Positions 10,401-18,425 of a stretch of DNA of 64,000 nt are shown here, piece after piece. The first letter of the stretch is position 1, and each line of letters begins with the position of its first letter. The stretch is from contig JAFLBH010000001.1 in assembly GCA_017303905.1 (NCBI GenBank), positions 535,809 through 599,808 of the forward strand, read 5' to 3'. This DNA comes from Bacteroidota bacterium (GTDB lineage Bacteria; Bacteroidota; Bacteroidia; B-17B0; Aurantibacillaceae). Below the pieces are notes generated by a model. That model made no database searches, had not been told where the DNA came from, and saw only the letters and a list, made by a program, of their open reading frames with translations. The translations under genes and the position numbers were made by a program.

Positions 10401-11881
10401 GTTTGATTTAAGGAGATAAATCCTAAACGCGTGTTTAATGTATACTCAGTTGCATTCAATCGACGCGCGTTGTAAATCATATCAAAGTCGCGGGACTGAA
10501 CCATGTATTGTCCGTTACTATTACAAGTGTTTGATGCGGTGTTAGTGCTGGCTAATAAACTCGACACCTTACTACCATCGCGGTCTTTTAAAATACCTGT
10601 AACAGGATCAGACATGACGTAATACAAACTGTTGGCACCGTTGTGAGGAATAATTCCAGTACTGTCATACACGGCATAGTTAGAAGGGAAAATACAGGTG
10701 CTTGGTCCGGATGAAGTTGAAATGAACTCCGGCCAAACATTCATAGAGTCTTCACCTAAATCTTCGAACGCAACAACGTTACGTGTTTGCTCGGAGCTTC
10801 CGGTTTGATTTAATACATACACCTCCACTTTATTAATGATGATAGGCGTATTAATAACCGGAAGCGTAGACATCCAACTGTCGTAATTGTTTCTAAAATA
10901 CTGAGCTAAGAAGAAGTGTTTGTTGGCTTCATAGTTATCGCCATTCACATTAAATTGTTGTGTTTGCGCGCCACCCTGAATTGTTACCTCTTGTTTTTTA
11001 CCACGCTGTTGCGAGAAAATAGTTGTAGCTGTTAAACGACCAAACTGTAATTGTGTTTTAATACCAAATAAACTCTGACTACCTGTAATTAAAGAGCTGT
11101 TTAAGGGGAGAGAAACGTTACCTGCCTCAATTTTCTTTATAATCTCATCTTCGTATCCGGTGTAATCTAACTTCACTTGATTTTCCCAATCGAAAGAGGC
11201 TTCGGTGTTATAGCTGGTAGTGATTTTTAATTTGTCACCAATTTTACCAATGAGGTTTAACTGGATGCGCATGTTAAAATCGAAATTCGTAACTTTTTGT
11301 TGACGTTGCGGAATAGCCGGATTTAATGTTTTGTTTCTGTTTAATCCAAAAATTAATTCAGCTGTACCGGTTGGACGAATATCAACTGTGTTACCACCGA
11401 AAATACGGTCAAATAATTCACTGTTCACCTGAAGTTTTGGAACAATTCCTTTACGCGGCTTATTAATGTCTTCCGCTTTTATTTTTGTTCGCCAATAATC
11501 GTGTGTGGCTTTACGGAACATGTAATCCTGATAATCTTCCGCATCCACATAAGTATCCGGTCGGTATTTTAATCCGCCCATATTTTGACTTACATCGTAA
11601 TTACCTGTTTTAGGATCGTAAGTAACTTCAGTTTTGATGTTAGAAGGATTTTCGAGATAAAGCGGATTTTTATCATCGAAAATAGCTTGCGAGCCATTGT
11701 TATCTTTAAAATCGTATGGAAGTTTTACTTCCGGCGTATCGGGCGGGAGCACAACTTTTCCTGAAACATCGTAAAGAGGTTTAAAAAGGTTTTTATTGGC
11801 GTTGGAATTAAAAACTACCCCCATCAGGAATGCTGAGGTAGATCCAAAAACCAAAAATTTCAATAACCCTTTTACTTTCAC
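4478..11881 (-). CDS. sprA: Type IX secretion translocon protein SprA
   Basis: A 2467-residue protein with an N-terminal hydrophobic signal (about residues 5-28), matching the very large outer-membrane barrel that forms the T9SS channel. Recognisable features are repeated barrel-strand blocks, the conserved plug-like blocks around RQQKVTNFDFNMRIQLNLIG and GNAAAIGKDGNSYIDDFEGS, and a C terminus ending in aromatic-poor barrel strands (LRINLQ). The size is close to known SprA proteins of about 2400 residues. It follows ruvA with a 2-nt gap and is probably the last gene of a maeB-ruvA-sprA transcript. No frameshift is visible over 7.4 kb, which argues that the T9SS is functional. Confidence 0.93.
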   Translation of the reverse strand: MKVKGLLKFLVFGSTSAFLMGVVFNSNANKNLFKPLYDVSGKVVLPPDTPEVKLPYDFKDNNGSQAIFDDKNPLYLENPSNIKTEVTYDPKTGNYDVSQNMGGLKYRPDTYVDAEDYQDYMFRKATHDYWRTKIKAEDINKPRKGIVPKLQVNSELFDRIFGGNTVDIRPTGTAELIFGLNRNKTLNPAIPQRQQKVTNFDFNMRIQLNLIGKIGDKLKITTSYNTEASFDWENQVKLDYTGYEDEIIKKIEAGNVSLPLNSSLITGSQSLFGIKTQLQFGRLTATTIFSQQRGKKQEVTIQGGAQTQQFNVNGDNYEANKHFFLAQYFRNNYDSWMSTLPVINTPIIINKVEVYVLNQTGSSEQTRNVVAFEDLGEDSMNVWPEFISTSSGPSTCIFPSNYAVYDSTGIIPHNGANSLYYVMSDPVTGILKDRDGSKVSSLLASTNTASNTCNSNGQYMVQSRDFDMIYNARRLNATEYTLNTRLGFISLNQTLNNDQVLAVSFQFTYNGKVYQVGEFSDQFPDNTKSLFCKLLKGANVNVRYPTWDLMMKNVYSLGAYNLNQQDFKLDVFYNNIETGVDIPYIPFGAINGKQLIQVLDCDKLSVNGDNFADGVFDFLPGYTINPANGRIYFTSIEPFGTKLRSKFDQVNDYPAANKYIFQELYDSTRVSAQQLPEKNRYKIKGSYKSASGSEISLNALNIPQGAVVVTANGVRLTENTDYTVDYTLGRVKIINESILNSGAQIKVSVESNSLFNVQQKSLMGTRLDFKVNRDLTLGGSFLRFSEKPVTQKVNTGDEPVSNIIYGLDYNYKTDAPFLTRLIDRIPLIDTKEMSSITTQGEFAQLIPGNAAAIGKDGNSYIDDFEGSISLIDVRNPSAWFLSSIPQGQPALFPEASQTDDIIVGKNRARFNWYTIDPALTRQQSGGVTPGNYNKDVYSNNLFRQVLETELFPGKTPPNGQPVVLPVFDIGFYPEERGPYNMDVTPVGGITAGMNMSNGKLNNPQSRWGGIMRRLETNDFQAANIEYVQFWLMDPFNEDYNSDTHPDMDKNNTPAGDLYINLGNVSEDIIKDGRMSYENGIPGPSNLSSNLPTIETNVAVVPTLPPLVNAFSVDQNDRAAQDVGYDGLNDEDEIIKFSSIVNSLPSGIPLIDAFKQDPSSDNYHFFRGDDYDNDITYKNTLMRYSKYNNMEGNSPTEEQYKSQNAGGYPTGATTIPNIEDINRDNTLSETENYYQYRVKISKQDLDPSNVGNNFIVNAFEGVADVEGIKKTVKWYQFKIPITQFENAVGGIEGFNSIRFMRVYMKGFDRPVVLRMARFELVRSDWRRYLFDLTKPGEFLANDDNTTAFDVSAVSVQENGQKTPVNYVIPPGIQQQQNIQTTNLVLQNEQALQLRTTNLKDGDSRAVYKNLEQDMRMFKQLKMFVHAEKLNNEKLNDGDLTVFVRLGTDYNNNYYEYEIPLQLTPNGSYDGTNENDKYKVWPSANEFVIPFDLLTSKKEERNRETGKDLALTQKPWESFDGNNKITIVGNPNLGAVKSIMIGIRNPKDNGALPHSVEVWVNELRLTGFNNKGGWATTGRVQAKLADLGNVSIAGTYSKPFFGSVEKKINERSKETTLNWDFSSQVQLGKFFPAKWKVSLPFYYSYGETRIKPLFNPFEPDVQLDNLVPSDAFSDDEIRQLKFNALDYTRRKGYNFTNVRIDGLKRKNAKPMPWDISNFAVTYAYTEMFKRNVNIDHNLIKQYRGNLTYGFNLQPKSWKPFSKMKIFENKWFALIKDFNLQPLPNRFGFTMDVTRNYSELLNRDITSFYTNDVNKTLTQYNKQFLINRNYDFRWDLCKALKFDYTATNEGRVLEPFGAIDTREKKDTIKQNLKGFGENVSFRQAFNVNYNVPINKIPILDFANLSYRYGGTYTWTRRPFAVVDSMNIGNTIQNTNTQNFTGTFNMISLYNKIPYFKRINSGQSKAGKGLRPNEKNNNAPVDSNKTTFKNSDNFKDIGEFLARALMMIKNVSVTYQLTNGTGLPNFRPSSQYMGMDFRDGQAPGLGFVAGSQEDIRPKALANGWLTLAEFQTSPYTRMKTENKTYRASIEPHGSLKIELNGTQNKSYNLTEFMRWDPITQRYEFHESPNETGNFSSSIFSLGRSFKDKGNNVESELFKEFIRTRQDYARELSANNPNSNGQYTYYDLAGNLRTGYDGYSETQQDVLIGTFYETYSGKKIRNYNTKNMFPGFPLPNWTVTWDGLGKLKVFKKMFRGITLRHSYRSTYTVGGYSNNLIYGESNGAQSNRSPIQNPIIFGTQQTSNFNSYYNVTSVVISEAFAPLIKVDLQFNKPGWQGNFEIKRDKTVNLNLTGPQIIETKGQEYVVGIGYRYPKLSIKKLKIQGKPLQSDLNIKVDLSYRRNVSIVRRIVDEISTPTGGTNIITLRSAIDYQLTPNINLRLFYDWIRTTPQTSASFPTSNINGGFSLRINLQ

Positions 11882-11883
11882 TT

Positions 11884-12477
11884 TTATAAATTTTTTAAAG
11901 CCGCTTTTATCAGCTGCTCTACATTATCAGAGCTAATGCCCTGTTGTTTTAAACTCTTTTCAATAGCTTTCTCAGCAGCGGTTCGCGGGAAACCGAGCGT
12001 GGTCAAAGCCATTAACGCTTCCTCTTTATTTTTATTGTATGAAGTACTCAAAATCTGAGAGATACCGCCCTCGTGCTTGCCAAGTTTCCCCTTTAGGTCA
12101 ACTACAATGCGTTGCGCGGTTTTTTCTCCAATTCCTTTAATGCTTTTCAGAAGTGTTACGTTAGCCGTGTTAATGGCGCCTGCGATTTCGGCTGCTGATA
12201 AAGACGAGAGCATTAACATAGCGCTTGCGCCACCTACACCGCTCACAGAAATTAATTTTCTGAATAAATCGCGTTCATCGGTATTGTAGAATCCGTAATA
12301 GCGCGGATTATCATCACGCACAAACACACTCTCAATAAAAACTTTAACTTTTTCTTTTCCTGAAAAAGCAGAGTAAGAATTGAGTGAAATCAGCAATGAA
12401 TAACCGATACCACTGGTTTCAATGGTAACGCTTGCCGGATTCAATTCAGAAATATTCCCCTCTATGTAACTAATCAT
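11884..12477 (-). CDS. ruvA: Holliday junction branch migration protein RuvA
   Basis: 197 residues, the usual length. The N-terminal OB-fold (MISYIEGNISELNPASVTIE) is followed by two helix-hairpin-helix motifs, VSGVGGASAMLML and IKGIGEKTAQRIVVDLK, and a C-terminal domain III of about 50 residues that contacts RuvB. It binds four-way junctions for RuvB-driven migration. The ATG overlaps the maeB stop by 4 nt and sprA starts 2 nt after the ruvA stop. Confidence 0.95.
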   Translation of the reverse strand: MISYIEGNISELNPASVTIETSGIGYSLLISLNSYSAFSGKEKVKVFIESVFVRDDNPRYYGFYNTDERDLFRKLISVSGVGGASAMLMLSSLSAAEIAGAINTANVTLLKSIKGIGEKTAQRIVVDLKGKLGKHEGGISQILSTSYNKNKEEALMALTTLGFPRTAAEKAIEKSLKQQGISSDNVEQLIKAALKNL

Positions 12478-14744
12478 TTTTTATTCTGAGCGTCTAATAC
12501 GGCAATCACAATCATGTTAACTATTTCACGTACGGAACTACCTAATTGAAGTACGTGAACAGGTTTTTTTAATCCCATTAATACCGGACCAATCGCTTCC
12601 GCTCCTCCTAATTCCTGCATCATTTTGTAAGCAATGTTACCTGCTGCTAAATTCGGGAAAATGAAAGTGTTTACGTCCTTATCTACTAAAGTGCTAAATG
12701 GAAATTGTTCTTTTAATAAGTTGTTGTTCAAAGCAAAATTTGCCTGAATATCTCCGTCAACAATTAAGCCCGGATAATTTTTATGTAAAATACTTACAGC
12801 TTCAGCAGCTTTTGCAGGAACCTCTCCGGTGCCTGAACCAAAATTTGAATACGACAACATCGCGATTCTTGGCGTGATATTAAATTGCTTAACTGTATTA
12901 GCAGTTAACACAGCAATATCAGCCAACTCCTGCGCGGTTGGATTGGTATTCATGGTTGTATCGGCAAAGAAGTAGGGACCTTTTTTTGTCATCATGATGT
13001 AAAGTCCGGCCACTTTACTTACGCCTTCTTGTACGCCTATTATTTCTAGAGCAGGTTTAATTGGCGCGCCATATTTACGGGTTAAACCCGAGATCATAGC
13101 ATCGGCTAATCCTAACTCAACCATCATCGCACCAAAATAATTCCGGTCACGCATTAATTTTCGCGCATCGTATTGTGTTAATCCGCGACGGTTACGTTTG
13201 TGCCATAATAAATCGCCAAACTCCATGCGTTTTGCTTCTTCCTCATGTAACCATGGATCGATGATTGGCATGTCGCCTAAATCCAAATGATGCTCTTCAA
13301 TGAGTTTATTAATTTTTTCTTTGTTGCCTAATAAAATTGGTTTCGCGATCCCTTCATCACGTACCACTTGCGCAGCTTTCAGAATTTTATAAGTATCTGC
13401 TTCAGTAAATACAACACGTTTAGGATTACTCTTCGCTTTGTTCGCGAGTGTACGCATTAACTTGTTGTCTTTTCCTAAGCGATTATCTAATTCGTTACGA
13501 TAAGCTTCCCAGTCGGTTATTTTTCTTTTTGCAACACCGCTTTCAATGGCGGCTTTTGCAACTGCCGAAGAAACACATGAGATTAACCGGTTATCGATTG
13601 GTTTTGGAATAATATACTCCGGACCAAAGCTTAAATTTTTAGAACCATAAGCCAGGTTCACATAATCCGGCACCATTTCTTTTGCTAATGCAGCAATTGC
13701 TTTTGTGGCGGCTAATTTCATTTCTTCATTGATGCAAGTGGCTCTAACGTCCATCGCACCACGGAAAATAAATGGAAAACCTAATACGTTGTTTACTTGA
13801 TTAGGATGATCGCTTCGGCCGGTTGCTACAATAATGTCTGGGCGAGAGCTTATCGCGTCTTCATACGAAATCTCAGGTGTAGGATTTGCCAGAGCAAACA
13901 CGATACAATTTTTCGCCATGCTTTGAACCATTTTCTGATTCAAAATATTTCCTTTCGATAAGCCAACAAAAACATCAGCGCCTTTAATGGCTTCTTCTAA
14001 AGTATTGATGTTTGTTTTTTCGCTGGCAAAAAATGATTTGTATTGATCCAAATCGGTTCGTCCCTTATGAATAACGCCTTTGCTATCGAGCATTAATATG
14101 TTTTCCTTCTTAACGCCAACTGCAATGTACATTTTAGCACAAGAGTTAGCAGATGCGCCGGCACCGTTAATCACAAGTCTGATTTCAGACATTTTTTTAC
14201 CGGATATTTCTACTGCATTTAATAAACCTGCAGCGGAAATAATCGCTGTTCCGTGTTGATCGTCGTGCATAAGAGGAATGTTTAATTCTTCTTTCAAGCG
14301 ACGCTCAATTTCAAAGCACTCAGGCGCTTTGATATCTTCAAGGTTAATTCCTCCAAAAGTTGGAGCAATGTTTTTTACTGTATTTACAAATTCGTCAATG
14401 TTTTTGGTGTCAACTTCAATATCAAAAACATCAATGTCAGCAAAAATTTTAAAGAGCAAACCTTTTCCTTCCATTACCGGTTTAGAAGCAAGAGCACCAA
14501 TATCGCCGAGACCTAACACCGCAGTTCCGTTTGATATAACGGCCACCAGATTGCCCTTTGCGGTATAACGATAAGCGTCTTCCGGATTTTTCTCAATTTC
14601 TAAACATGGTTCAGCAACACCGGGAGAATAAGCTAGCGTTAAATCACGTTGGGTACTATATGGTTTGGTTGGAATTACTTCAATTTTTCCGGGCCTGCCC
14701 TGCGCATGATAGTCCAGCGCATCTTCTCTTCTGAATTTGGCCAT
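12474..14744 (-). CDS. maeB: NADP-dependent malic enzyme with C-terminal phosphotransacetylase-like domain
   Basis: 756 residues in the MaeB two-domain layout. Residues 1 to about 425 are malic enzyme: the YSPGVAEPCLEI and DDQHGTAI motifs, an NAD(P) fold with NGAGASANS, and the FALANPTPE segment. Residues from about 430 to the end are phosphotransacetylase-like (SNFGSGTGEVPAKAAEAV, DGDIQANFALN). The enzyme decarboxylates malate to pyruvate with NADPH production; the second domain is usually regulatory, sensing acetyl-CoA, rather than catalytic. It is first in a transcript with ruvA and sprA. Confidence 0.94.
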   Translation of the reverse strand: MAKFRREDALDYHAQGRPGKIEVIPTKPYSTQRDLTLAYSPGVAEPCLEIEKNPEDAYRYTAKGNLVAVISNGTAVLGLGDIGALASKPVMEGKGLLFKIFADIDVFDIEVDTKNIDEFVNTVKNIAPTFGGINLEDIKAPECFEIERRLKEELNIPLMHDDQHGTAIISAAGLLNAVEISGKKMSEIRLVINGAGASANSCAKMYIAVGVKKENILMLDSKGVIHKGRTDLDQYKSFFASEKTNINTLEEAIKGADVFVGLSKGNILNQKMVQSMAKNCIVFALANPTPEISYEDAISSRPDIIVATGRSDHPNQVNNVLGFPFIFRGAMDVRATCINEEMKLAATKAIAALAKEMVPDYVNLAYGSKNLSFGPEYIIPKPIDNRLISCVSSAVAKAAIESGVAKRKITDWEAYRNELDNRLGKDNKLMRTLANKAKSNPKRVVFTEADTYKILKAAQVVRDEGIAKPILLGNKEKINKLIEEHHLDLGDMPIIDPWLHEEEAKRMEFGDLLWHKRNRRGLTQYDARKLMRDRNYFGAMMVELGLADAMISGLTRKYGAPIKPALEIIGVQEGVSKVAGLYIMMTKKGPYFFADTTMNTNPTAQELADIAVLTANTVKQFNITPRIAMLSYSNFGSGTGEVPAKAAEAVSILHKNYPGLIVDGDIQANFALNNNLLKEQFPFSTLVDKDVNTFIFPNLAAGNIAYKMMQELGGAEAIGPVLMGLKKPVHVLQLGSSVREIVNMIVIAVLDAQNKK

Positions 14745-14845
14745 AAAAGTTTAAATTTTTGTGAATAGCGAAAATACGAAAATCTTAGTAAAACGACAGA
14801 TTTTAACCGCGATTAAATAGTCTGAAAATCAATGGTTTAAACGGA

Positions 14846-15724
14846 TTAGTGACGTCTGTCCAGACCCCACAGTAATTTGTTGCGAAGTGTTTCAAAGAAA
14901 TGTTGTCCTTCGAAGGTAATAAGGTTGAAGCGAAAATCGGCTTTTTTGATGCTGATTTCGGAGCCCGACATGATTTGTGTACCTCTTGAATCGAGTGAAA
15001 CATTGAAGCTTTCATTTCGTCCGGCTACTTTAAAACTTAAGGTTTTGTTATTGGAAATGACAATGGGACGAACATTTAAATTGTGTGATGCAATTGGTGT
15101 AAGAATGAAATTATCTGAATCGGGCATCATGATGGGTCCGCCGCAACTTAAGGAATAAGCTGTTGATCCGGTTGGAGTAGAAATGATTAATCCGTCGGCA
15201 AAATAGGAGTTAAGAAAAACACCGTCAACATAAGTATCGATGTTAATCATAGCGGAAGAATCTTTTTTGTGAATGGTAAATTCGTTCAATGCATAATTAA
15301 CATCATCAAATTGTTTTTCGCCGCCAACAATCTCTAATAATTCACGTTTGTCGAGTGAAAACTTCTCCTGAATCAAAAGTGTTACTGCTTTTTCGATATC
15401 GTCTTTTGATACCGAAGCAAGAAATCCAAGGCGGCCGGTGTTTACTCCCAATACAGGAATTCCGGATTTTCTTACTAATGCAACGGTTTCTAAAATAGTT
15501 CCGTCACCACCCAGACAAACCACATAATCAGCTTTGGATTTAAGTGTTTCGTAACAGGAAAAAGTTTTTAAAATGGTGGTAAAACGATATTCTTTACGGA
15601 GGAATTCGTAATACGGTTCATACACAATTAACTTTACCTTTTCTTTTTTGGTAAGCTCAATCAGTTTCTCTAAATAAAGCGGATGATTGTCTTTTGTGTT
15701 GCGCGCGTATACGGCAATTGTCAT
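14846..15724 (-). CDS. nadK: NAD kinase
   Basis: 292 residues from the ATG at 15722-15724, which gives the usual N terminus MTIAVYARN; an upstream in-frame ATG at 15737 lies inside the promoter and is unlikely. The catalytic GGDGT motif is in YVVCLGGDGTILETV, with the NTGRLGFLA and ISTPTGSTAYSLSCGGP motifs of the family. It phosphorylates NAD to NADP, a fitting neighbour for NADP-dependent malic enzyme, although the 100-bp gap suggests separate transcription. Confidence 0.94.
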   Translation of the reverse strand: MTIAVYARNTKDNHPLYLEKLIELTKKEKVKLIVYEPYYEFLRKEYRFTTILKTFSCYETLKSKADYVVCLGGDGTILETVALVRKSGIPVLGVNTGRLGFLASVSKDDIEKAVTLLIQEKFSLDKRELLEIVGGEKQFDDVNYALNEFTIHKKDSSAMINIDTYVDGVFLNSYFADGLIISTPTGSTAYSLSCGGPIMMPDSDNFILTPIASHNLNVRPIVISNNKTLSFKVAGRNESFNVSLDSRGTQIMSGSEISIKKADFRFNLITFEGQHFFETLRNKLLWGLDRRH

Positions 15725-15728
15725 GGCG

Positions 15729-15756
15729 TAAAGGTACAAAATAATTTTTTAGACAA
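15729..15756 (-). promoter_or_regulatory. Promoter of nadK
   Basis: On the minus strand TTG at 15754-15756, a 17-nt spacer and TACCTTTA at 15729-15736 match the consensus with one change in the last base. The box ends only 4 nt before the ATG, so the transcript is probably leaderless or nearly so. Confidence 0.6.
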
Positions 15757-15794
15757 TAAAATGTGTTTTTAGCCTTAATTTAGTGTTTGGTTTA

Positions 15795-16184
15795 ATGGAA
15801 AAAAGCAAAGAAATACGCATTGACACTTACCTCTGGGCCATTCGGATTTTTAAATCACGTACTTTGGCAAGCGATGCGATTAAGGGAGGAAAAATAAAAT
15901 TAAACGATGCGAATGTGAAGGCTGCGCATGTGGTAAAGATTGGAGAAACTTATGCGATTACTATTGGCACGCATAAAAAAATAATTGAAGTGACCGGCTT
16001 AATTGAAAAGCGCGGTAATTATGAAACAGCCAAACAAAATTACATTGATCATTCACCGCCAATAGAAAAAAGTGAAAGACAAGAAAAAGCGTTTTTCACA
16101 ATGAATGTAAAGCATGAAAAAGGAACAGGTCGCCCCACAAAAAAGAACAGAAGAAATTTAGGAAAAGAAGGAGGTTGGTTTTAG
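15795..16184 (+). CDS. S4-domain RNA-binding protein (Hsp15/HslR-like)
   Basis: 129 residues from the ATG at 15795; an in-frame GTG lies 12 nt upstream but the ATG gives the normal start (MEKSKEIRIDTYLWAIRIFKSR). The S4 RNA-binding domain spans about residues 7-75, with SDAIKGGKIKLNDANVK-A--VKIGE. A basic C-terminal tail (RPTKKNRRNLGKEGG) is typical of Hsp15, which binds free 50S subunits carrying stalled nascent chains. It is divergent from nadK and convergent with the PfkB gene, overlapping its stop by 4 nt. Confidence 0.85.
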   Translation: MEKSKEIRIDTYLWAIRIFKSRTLASDAIKGGKIKLNDANVKAAHVVKIGETYAITIGTHKKIIEVTGLIEKRGNYETAKQNYIDHSPPIEKSERQEKAFFTMNVKHEKGTGRPTKKNRRNLGKEGGWF

Positions 16185-17098
16185 TCTAGCTGAAACTGTA
16201 CTAATTCAACAAATTCCTGAACGCGATCGTCAATTTTTTCTTGTGTTAAACCAATTAAACGCTCGGTACCGAAACGTTCAACAGTAAAACTTGCCATAGC
16301 ACTTCCGAAAATAATTGCGCGCTTCATGTTTTCGAATGAAATATCTTGTGTTTTTGCCAAGTAACCAATAAATCCTCCGGCAAAGCTATCACCGGCACCG
16401 GTTGGATCAAACACTTCTTCAAGCGGAAGCGCAGGCGCGAAGAACACTTCTTCATTATTAAATAATAATGCACCGTGCTCACCTTTTTTAATCACTAACA
16501 CTTTCGGGCCCATTTGTAAAATTTTTTGTGCTGCTTTTACCAATGAATATTCGCCAGAAAGTTGACGGGCTTCAGAATCATTAATCGTTAAAACATCTAC
16601 CATGGTTAATGCTTTTTTCAAATCATCCATAGCAATATCCATCCAGAAATTCATTGTATCGAGAACAATTAATTTCGGACGTTTTGTTAGTTGAGAAATT
16701 ACTTTTTGTTGTACGGCAGGAACTAAATTTCCTAGCATTAAAAACTCGGGTGATTTAGCGTTTTCTGGAACGATAGGATCAAAATCTGCTAACACATTTA
16801 GCTGTGTATCCAGAGTATCACGACTATTTAAATCGTTATGATATTTTCCGGCCCAGAAAAAAGATTTCTGACCTTTTTTAATTTGTAAACCGTCAAGGTT
16901 GGCGCCTTGTTTTTTTAGCGTATTTAAAAACTCTTCAGGAAAATCATCTCCGATAACGGAAACCAAATTGATTTTATTATAAAAGTAAGAAGCGGCTAAG
17001 GTAATATAGGAAGCAGCGCCTCCAACAATTTTATCTGTTTTTCCGAATGGGGTTTCGATAGCATCGAAAGCAACTGTACCTACAACTAGTAAACTCAT
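16181..17098 (-). CDS. PfkB-family sugar or nucleoside kinase
   Basis: 305 residues with the ribokinase fold. The N-terminal GG switch is at about 26-27 (KIVGGAASY) and the PfkB signature DPTGAGDSFAGG at 231-242, with D237 as catalytic base and the anion hole GAG. Phosphoacceptor specificity cannot be read from sequence; the family includes adenosine, ribose and fructose kinases. The gene stands alone between convergent S4 and the upstream tRNA-Asn, whose terminator lies between them. Confidence 0.85.
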   Translation of the reverse strand: MSLLVVGTVAFDAIETPFGKTDKIVGGAASYITLAASYFYNKINLVSVIGDDFPEEFLNTLKKQGANLDGLQIKKGQKSFFWAGKYHNDLNSRDTLDTQLNVLADFDPIVPENAKSPEFLMLGNLVPAVQQKVISQLTKRPKLIVLDTMNFWMDIAMDDLKKALTMVDVLTINDSEARQLSGEYSLVKAAQKILQMGPKVLVIKKGEHGALLFNNEEVFFAPALPLEEVFDPTGAGDSFAGGFIGYLAKTQDISFENMKRAIIFGSAMASFTVERFGTERLIGLTQEKIDDRVQEFVELVQFQLD

Positions 17099-17119
17099 TT
17101 TTTTGACTATTAAAGTTTA

Positions 17120-17151
17120 TAAAAAACAAAAGGATGCATTTTGTTGCATCC
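17120..17151 (-). terminator. Rho-independent terminator after tRNA-Asn
   Basis: A 7-bp stem GGATGCA / TGCATCC (17132-17138, 17145-17151) with a 6-nt loop is followed on the minus strand by TTTTGTTTTTT. It is 8 nt past the tRNA 3' end and ahead of the PfkB start, so it closes the tRNA transcript. Confidence 0.85.
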
Positions 17152-17159
17152 TCTTGTCG

Positions 17160-17233
17160 CTCCCCCTCCTGGGCTCGAACCAGGGACCCCGTGATTAACA
17201 GTCACGTGCTCTAACCAGCTGAGCTAAGGAGGA
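17160..17233 (-). tRNA. tRNA-Asn (GTT)
   Basis: A 74-nt cloverleaf on the minus strand. The acceptor stem TCCTCCT / AGGGGGA has one T-G wobble, the D-arm is normal, the anticodon arm presents GTT, and the T-arm contains GGTTCGAGCCC. The discriminator base is G, as expected for Asn. CCA is not encoded, so it must be added after transcription. Confidence 0.96.
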
Positions 17234-17345
17234 ATCTTTCCCAAACTGGGGCTGCAATATTACTATGTATTTTGTAAATAAGCAAAAGAAAAAATTTAAT
17301 TTTTAGGGGTTTTATTGTAAAAAAACCGACTCTTTGGGCATTTTA

Positions 17346-17996
17346 TTAGCGTGGACGGGTGGTAAGCTCAATTTTGGTAATCGGATGAATTTCCCAAGCT
17401 GTTGCACGCCAATTGTTTTTGCCATCGGGACTCGTATTTTGAGCTTGATGCTCATGTTCTTCGTCAAACATTAACCAGCCTTCAATGACTACCCATCTTC
17501 CTAAATACTTGTCGCGCAGGGCTCTGGTAGTCCAGTTAAGCCCCTTTTTTTTCATTTCCTGCCGCCAGCGTGGTGTTACTTCTGCGATAAAACGAAGCGA
17601 TTTGTCTGGATTCATCGGGTCGGTTACCAACTCGATATGCGTATCCCTTAAATCCTTTTCTTTTGTTTTACAATTGCAGGTTTCAATGCCTCCCACCTTC
17701 ACATCATAAACGTAACCAATTACTTTAACGGCTTTTGAAGAACTCCAGCGTTTTTGATCTTCACCTTTTGCTAAAAGTTTTTGTAAAGTAATGGTTGTGT
17801 CAAAATCAGAAGCTTGGGGTAATGCTGTACGGTTTTTTAATTTGTTTAGCTCCTTTATTCGATCCGATTTAGCGTTGCCCTCAATAGGACAGGGTGTAGA
17901 TGAAGTAATTGGTGGCGGACTTTGTGCAAAATTGCAACCAGTGCAAAAAAGTAAAAGAAAAAAGTTAATGAAAAATTTTATAAATGAAACACGCAT
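17346..17996 (-). CDS. Secreted or lipoprotein-like protein of unknown function
   Basis: 216 residues from the ATG at 17994-17996 (MRVSFIKFFINFFLLLFCTGC); a longer frame starts 57 nt upstream but would bury the signal peptide. A basic, hydrophobic signal ends in FCTGC, a plausible though imperfect lipobox. The mature part has a compact domain from about residue 85: KAVKVIGYVYDVK, a CNC pair, DTHIELV, RFIAEVTPRWR, then LGRWVVIEGWL and ATAWEIHPIT. The repeated short beta-strand pattern suggests an OB-like fold, which is only an inference. No operon partners; it sits between two tRNA genes. Confidence 0.7.
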   Translation of the reverse strand: MRVSFIKFFINFFLLLFCTGCNFAQSPPPITSSTPCPIEGNAKSDRIKELNKLKNRTALPQASDFDTTITLQKLLAKGEDQKRWSSSKAVKVIGYVYDVKVGGIETCNCKTKEKDLRDTHIELVTDPMNPDKSLRFIAEVTPRWRQEMKKKGLNWTTRALRDKYLGRWVVIEGWLMFDEEHEHQAQNTSPDGKNNWRATAWEIHPITKIELTTRPR

Positions 17997-18133
17997 AACT
18001 AGAAATGACGAAAAACAAGGGTCGTTAAATAATTTAGTGGAAGTCAAAAACATTTGCTGTTAACTTCATACCACTAAAGTGAAATTTAATAGCAAAATGG
18101 CTCAGATTATTCCCAAGCCTTTCTGCTTTAGTG

Positions 18134-18424
18134 GTGATCCCGGCGGGAGTCGAATGGCGAGGCCATGCTCGCCATCGCGAGTGTTAACCTCGCGACCCAC
18201 AACCAACAGAACATATTCAAACTAATTTAAGTGATCCCGGCGGGAGTCGAATGGCGAGGCCATGCTCGCCATCGCGAGTGTTAACCTCGCGACCCACAAC
18301 CAACAGAACGTATTCAAACTAATTTAAGTGATCCCGGCGGGAGTCGAATGGCGAGGCCATGCTCGCCATCGCGAGTGTTAACCTCGCGACCCACAACCAA
18401 CAGAACGTATTCAAACTAATTTAA
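18134..18424 (-). repeat. Three tandem 97-bp units, each a tRNA-Arg 3' half with a 41-bp double-hairpin insert
   Basis: Units start at 18134, 18231 and 18328 with no spacing between them; units 2 and 3 are identical and unit 1 differs by one base (18213). In plus orientation each unit has 21 nt matching the tRNA-Arg 3' end, a 41-bp insert (18155-18195, 18252-18292, 18349-18389), 17 nt matching the T-stem to anticodon region, and 18 nt of AT-rich spacer. The insert holds two stems: GGCGAG / CTCGCC and TCGCGAG / CTCGCGA. It interrupts the tRNA sequence exactly between T-stem and T-loop. On the minus strand the units lie directly 3' of the intact tRNA-Arg and would be part of its trailer. Confidence 0.92.
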
Positions 18425-18425
18425 G

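Noticed and set aside
18071-18134. A 9-bp inverted repeat CCACTAAAG / CTTTAGTGG (18071-18079 and 18126-18134) as terminal repeats of an insertion element
   Set aside because: Only 46 nt lie between the arms, with no coding content; it is too short and isolated to support a mobile element, though it borders the 97-bp array.
18134-18424. The 97-bp tandem repeats as a CRISPR array
   Set aside because: The units abut with no variable spacers, contain tRNA sequence, and no cas gene is present in the window.
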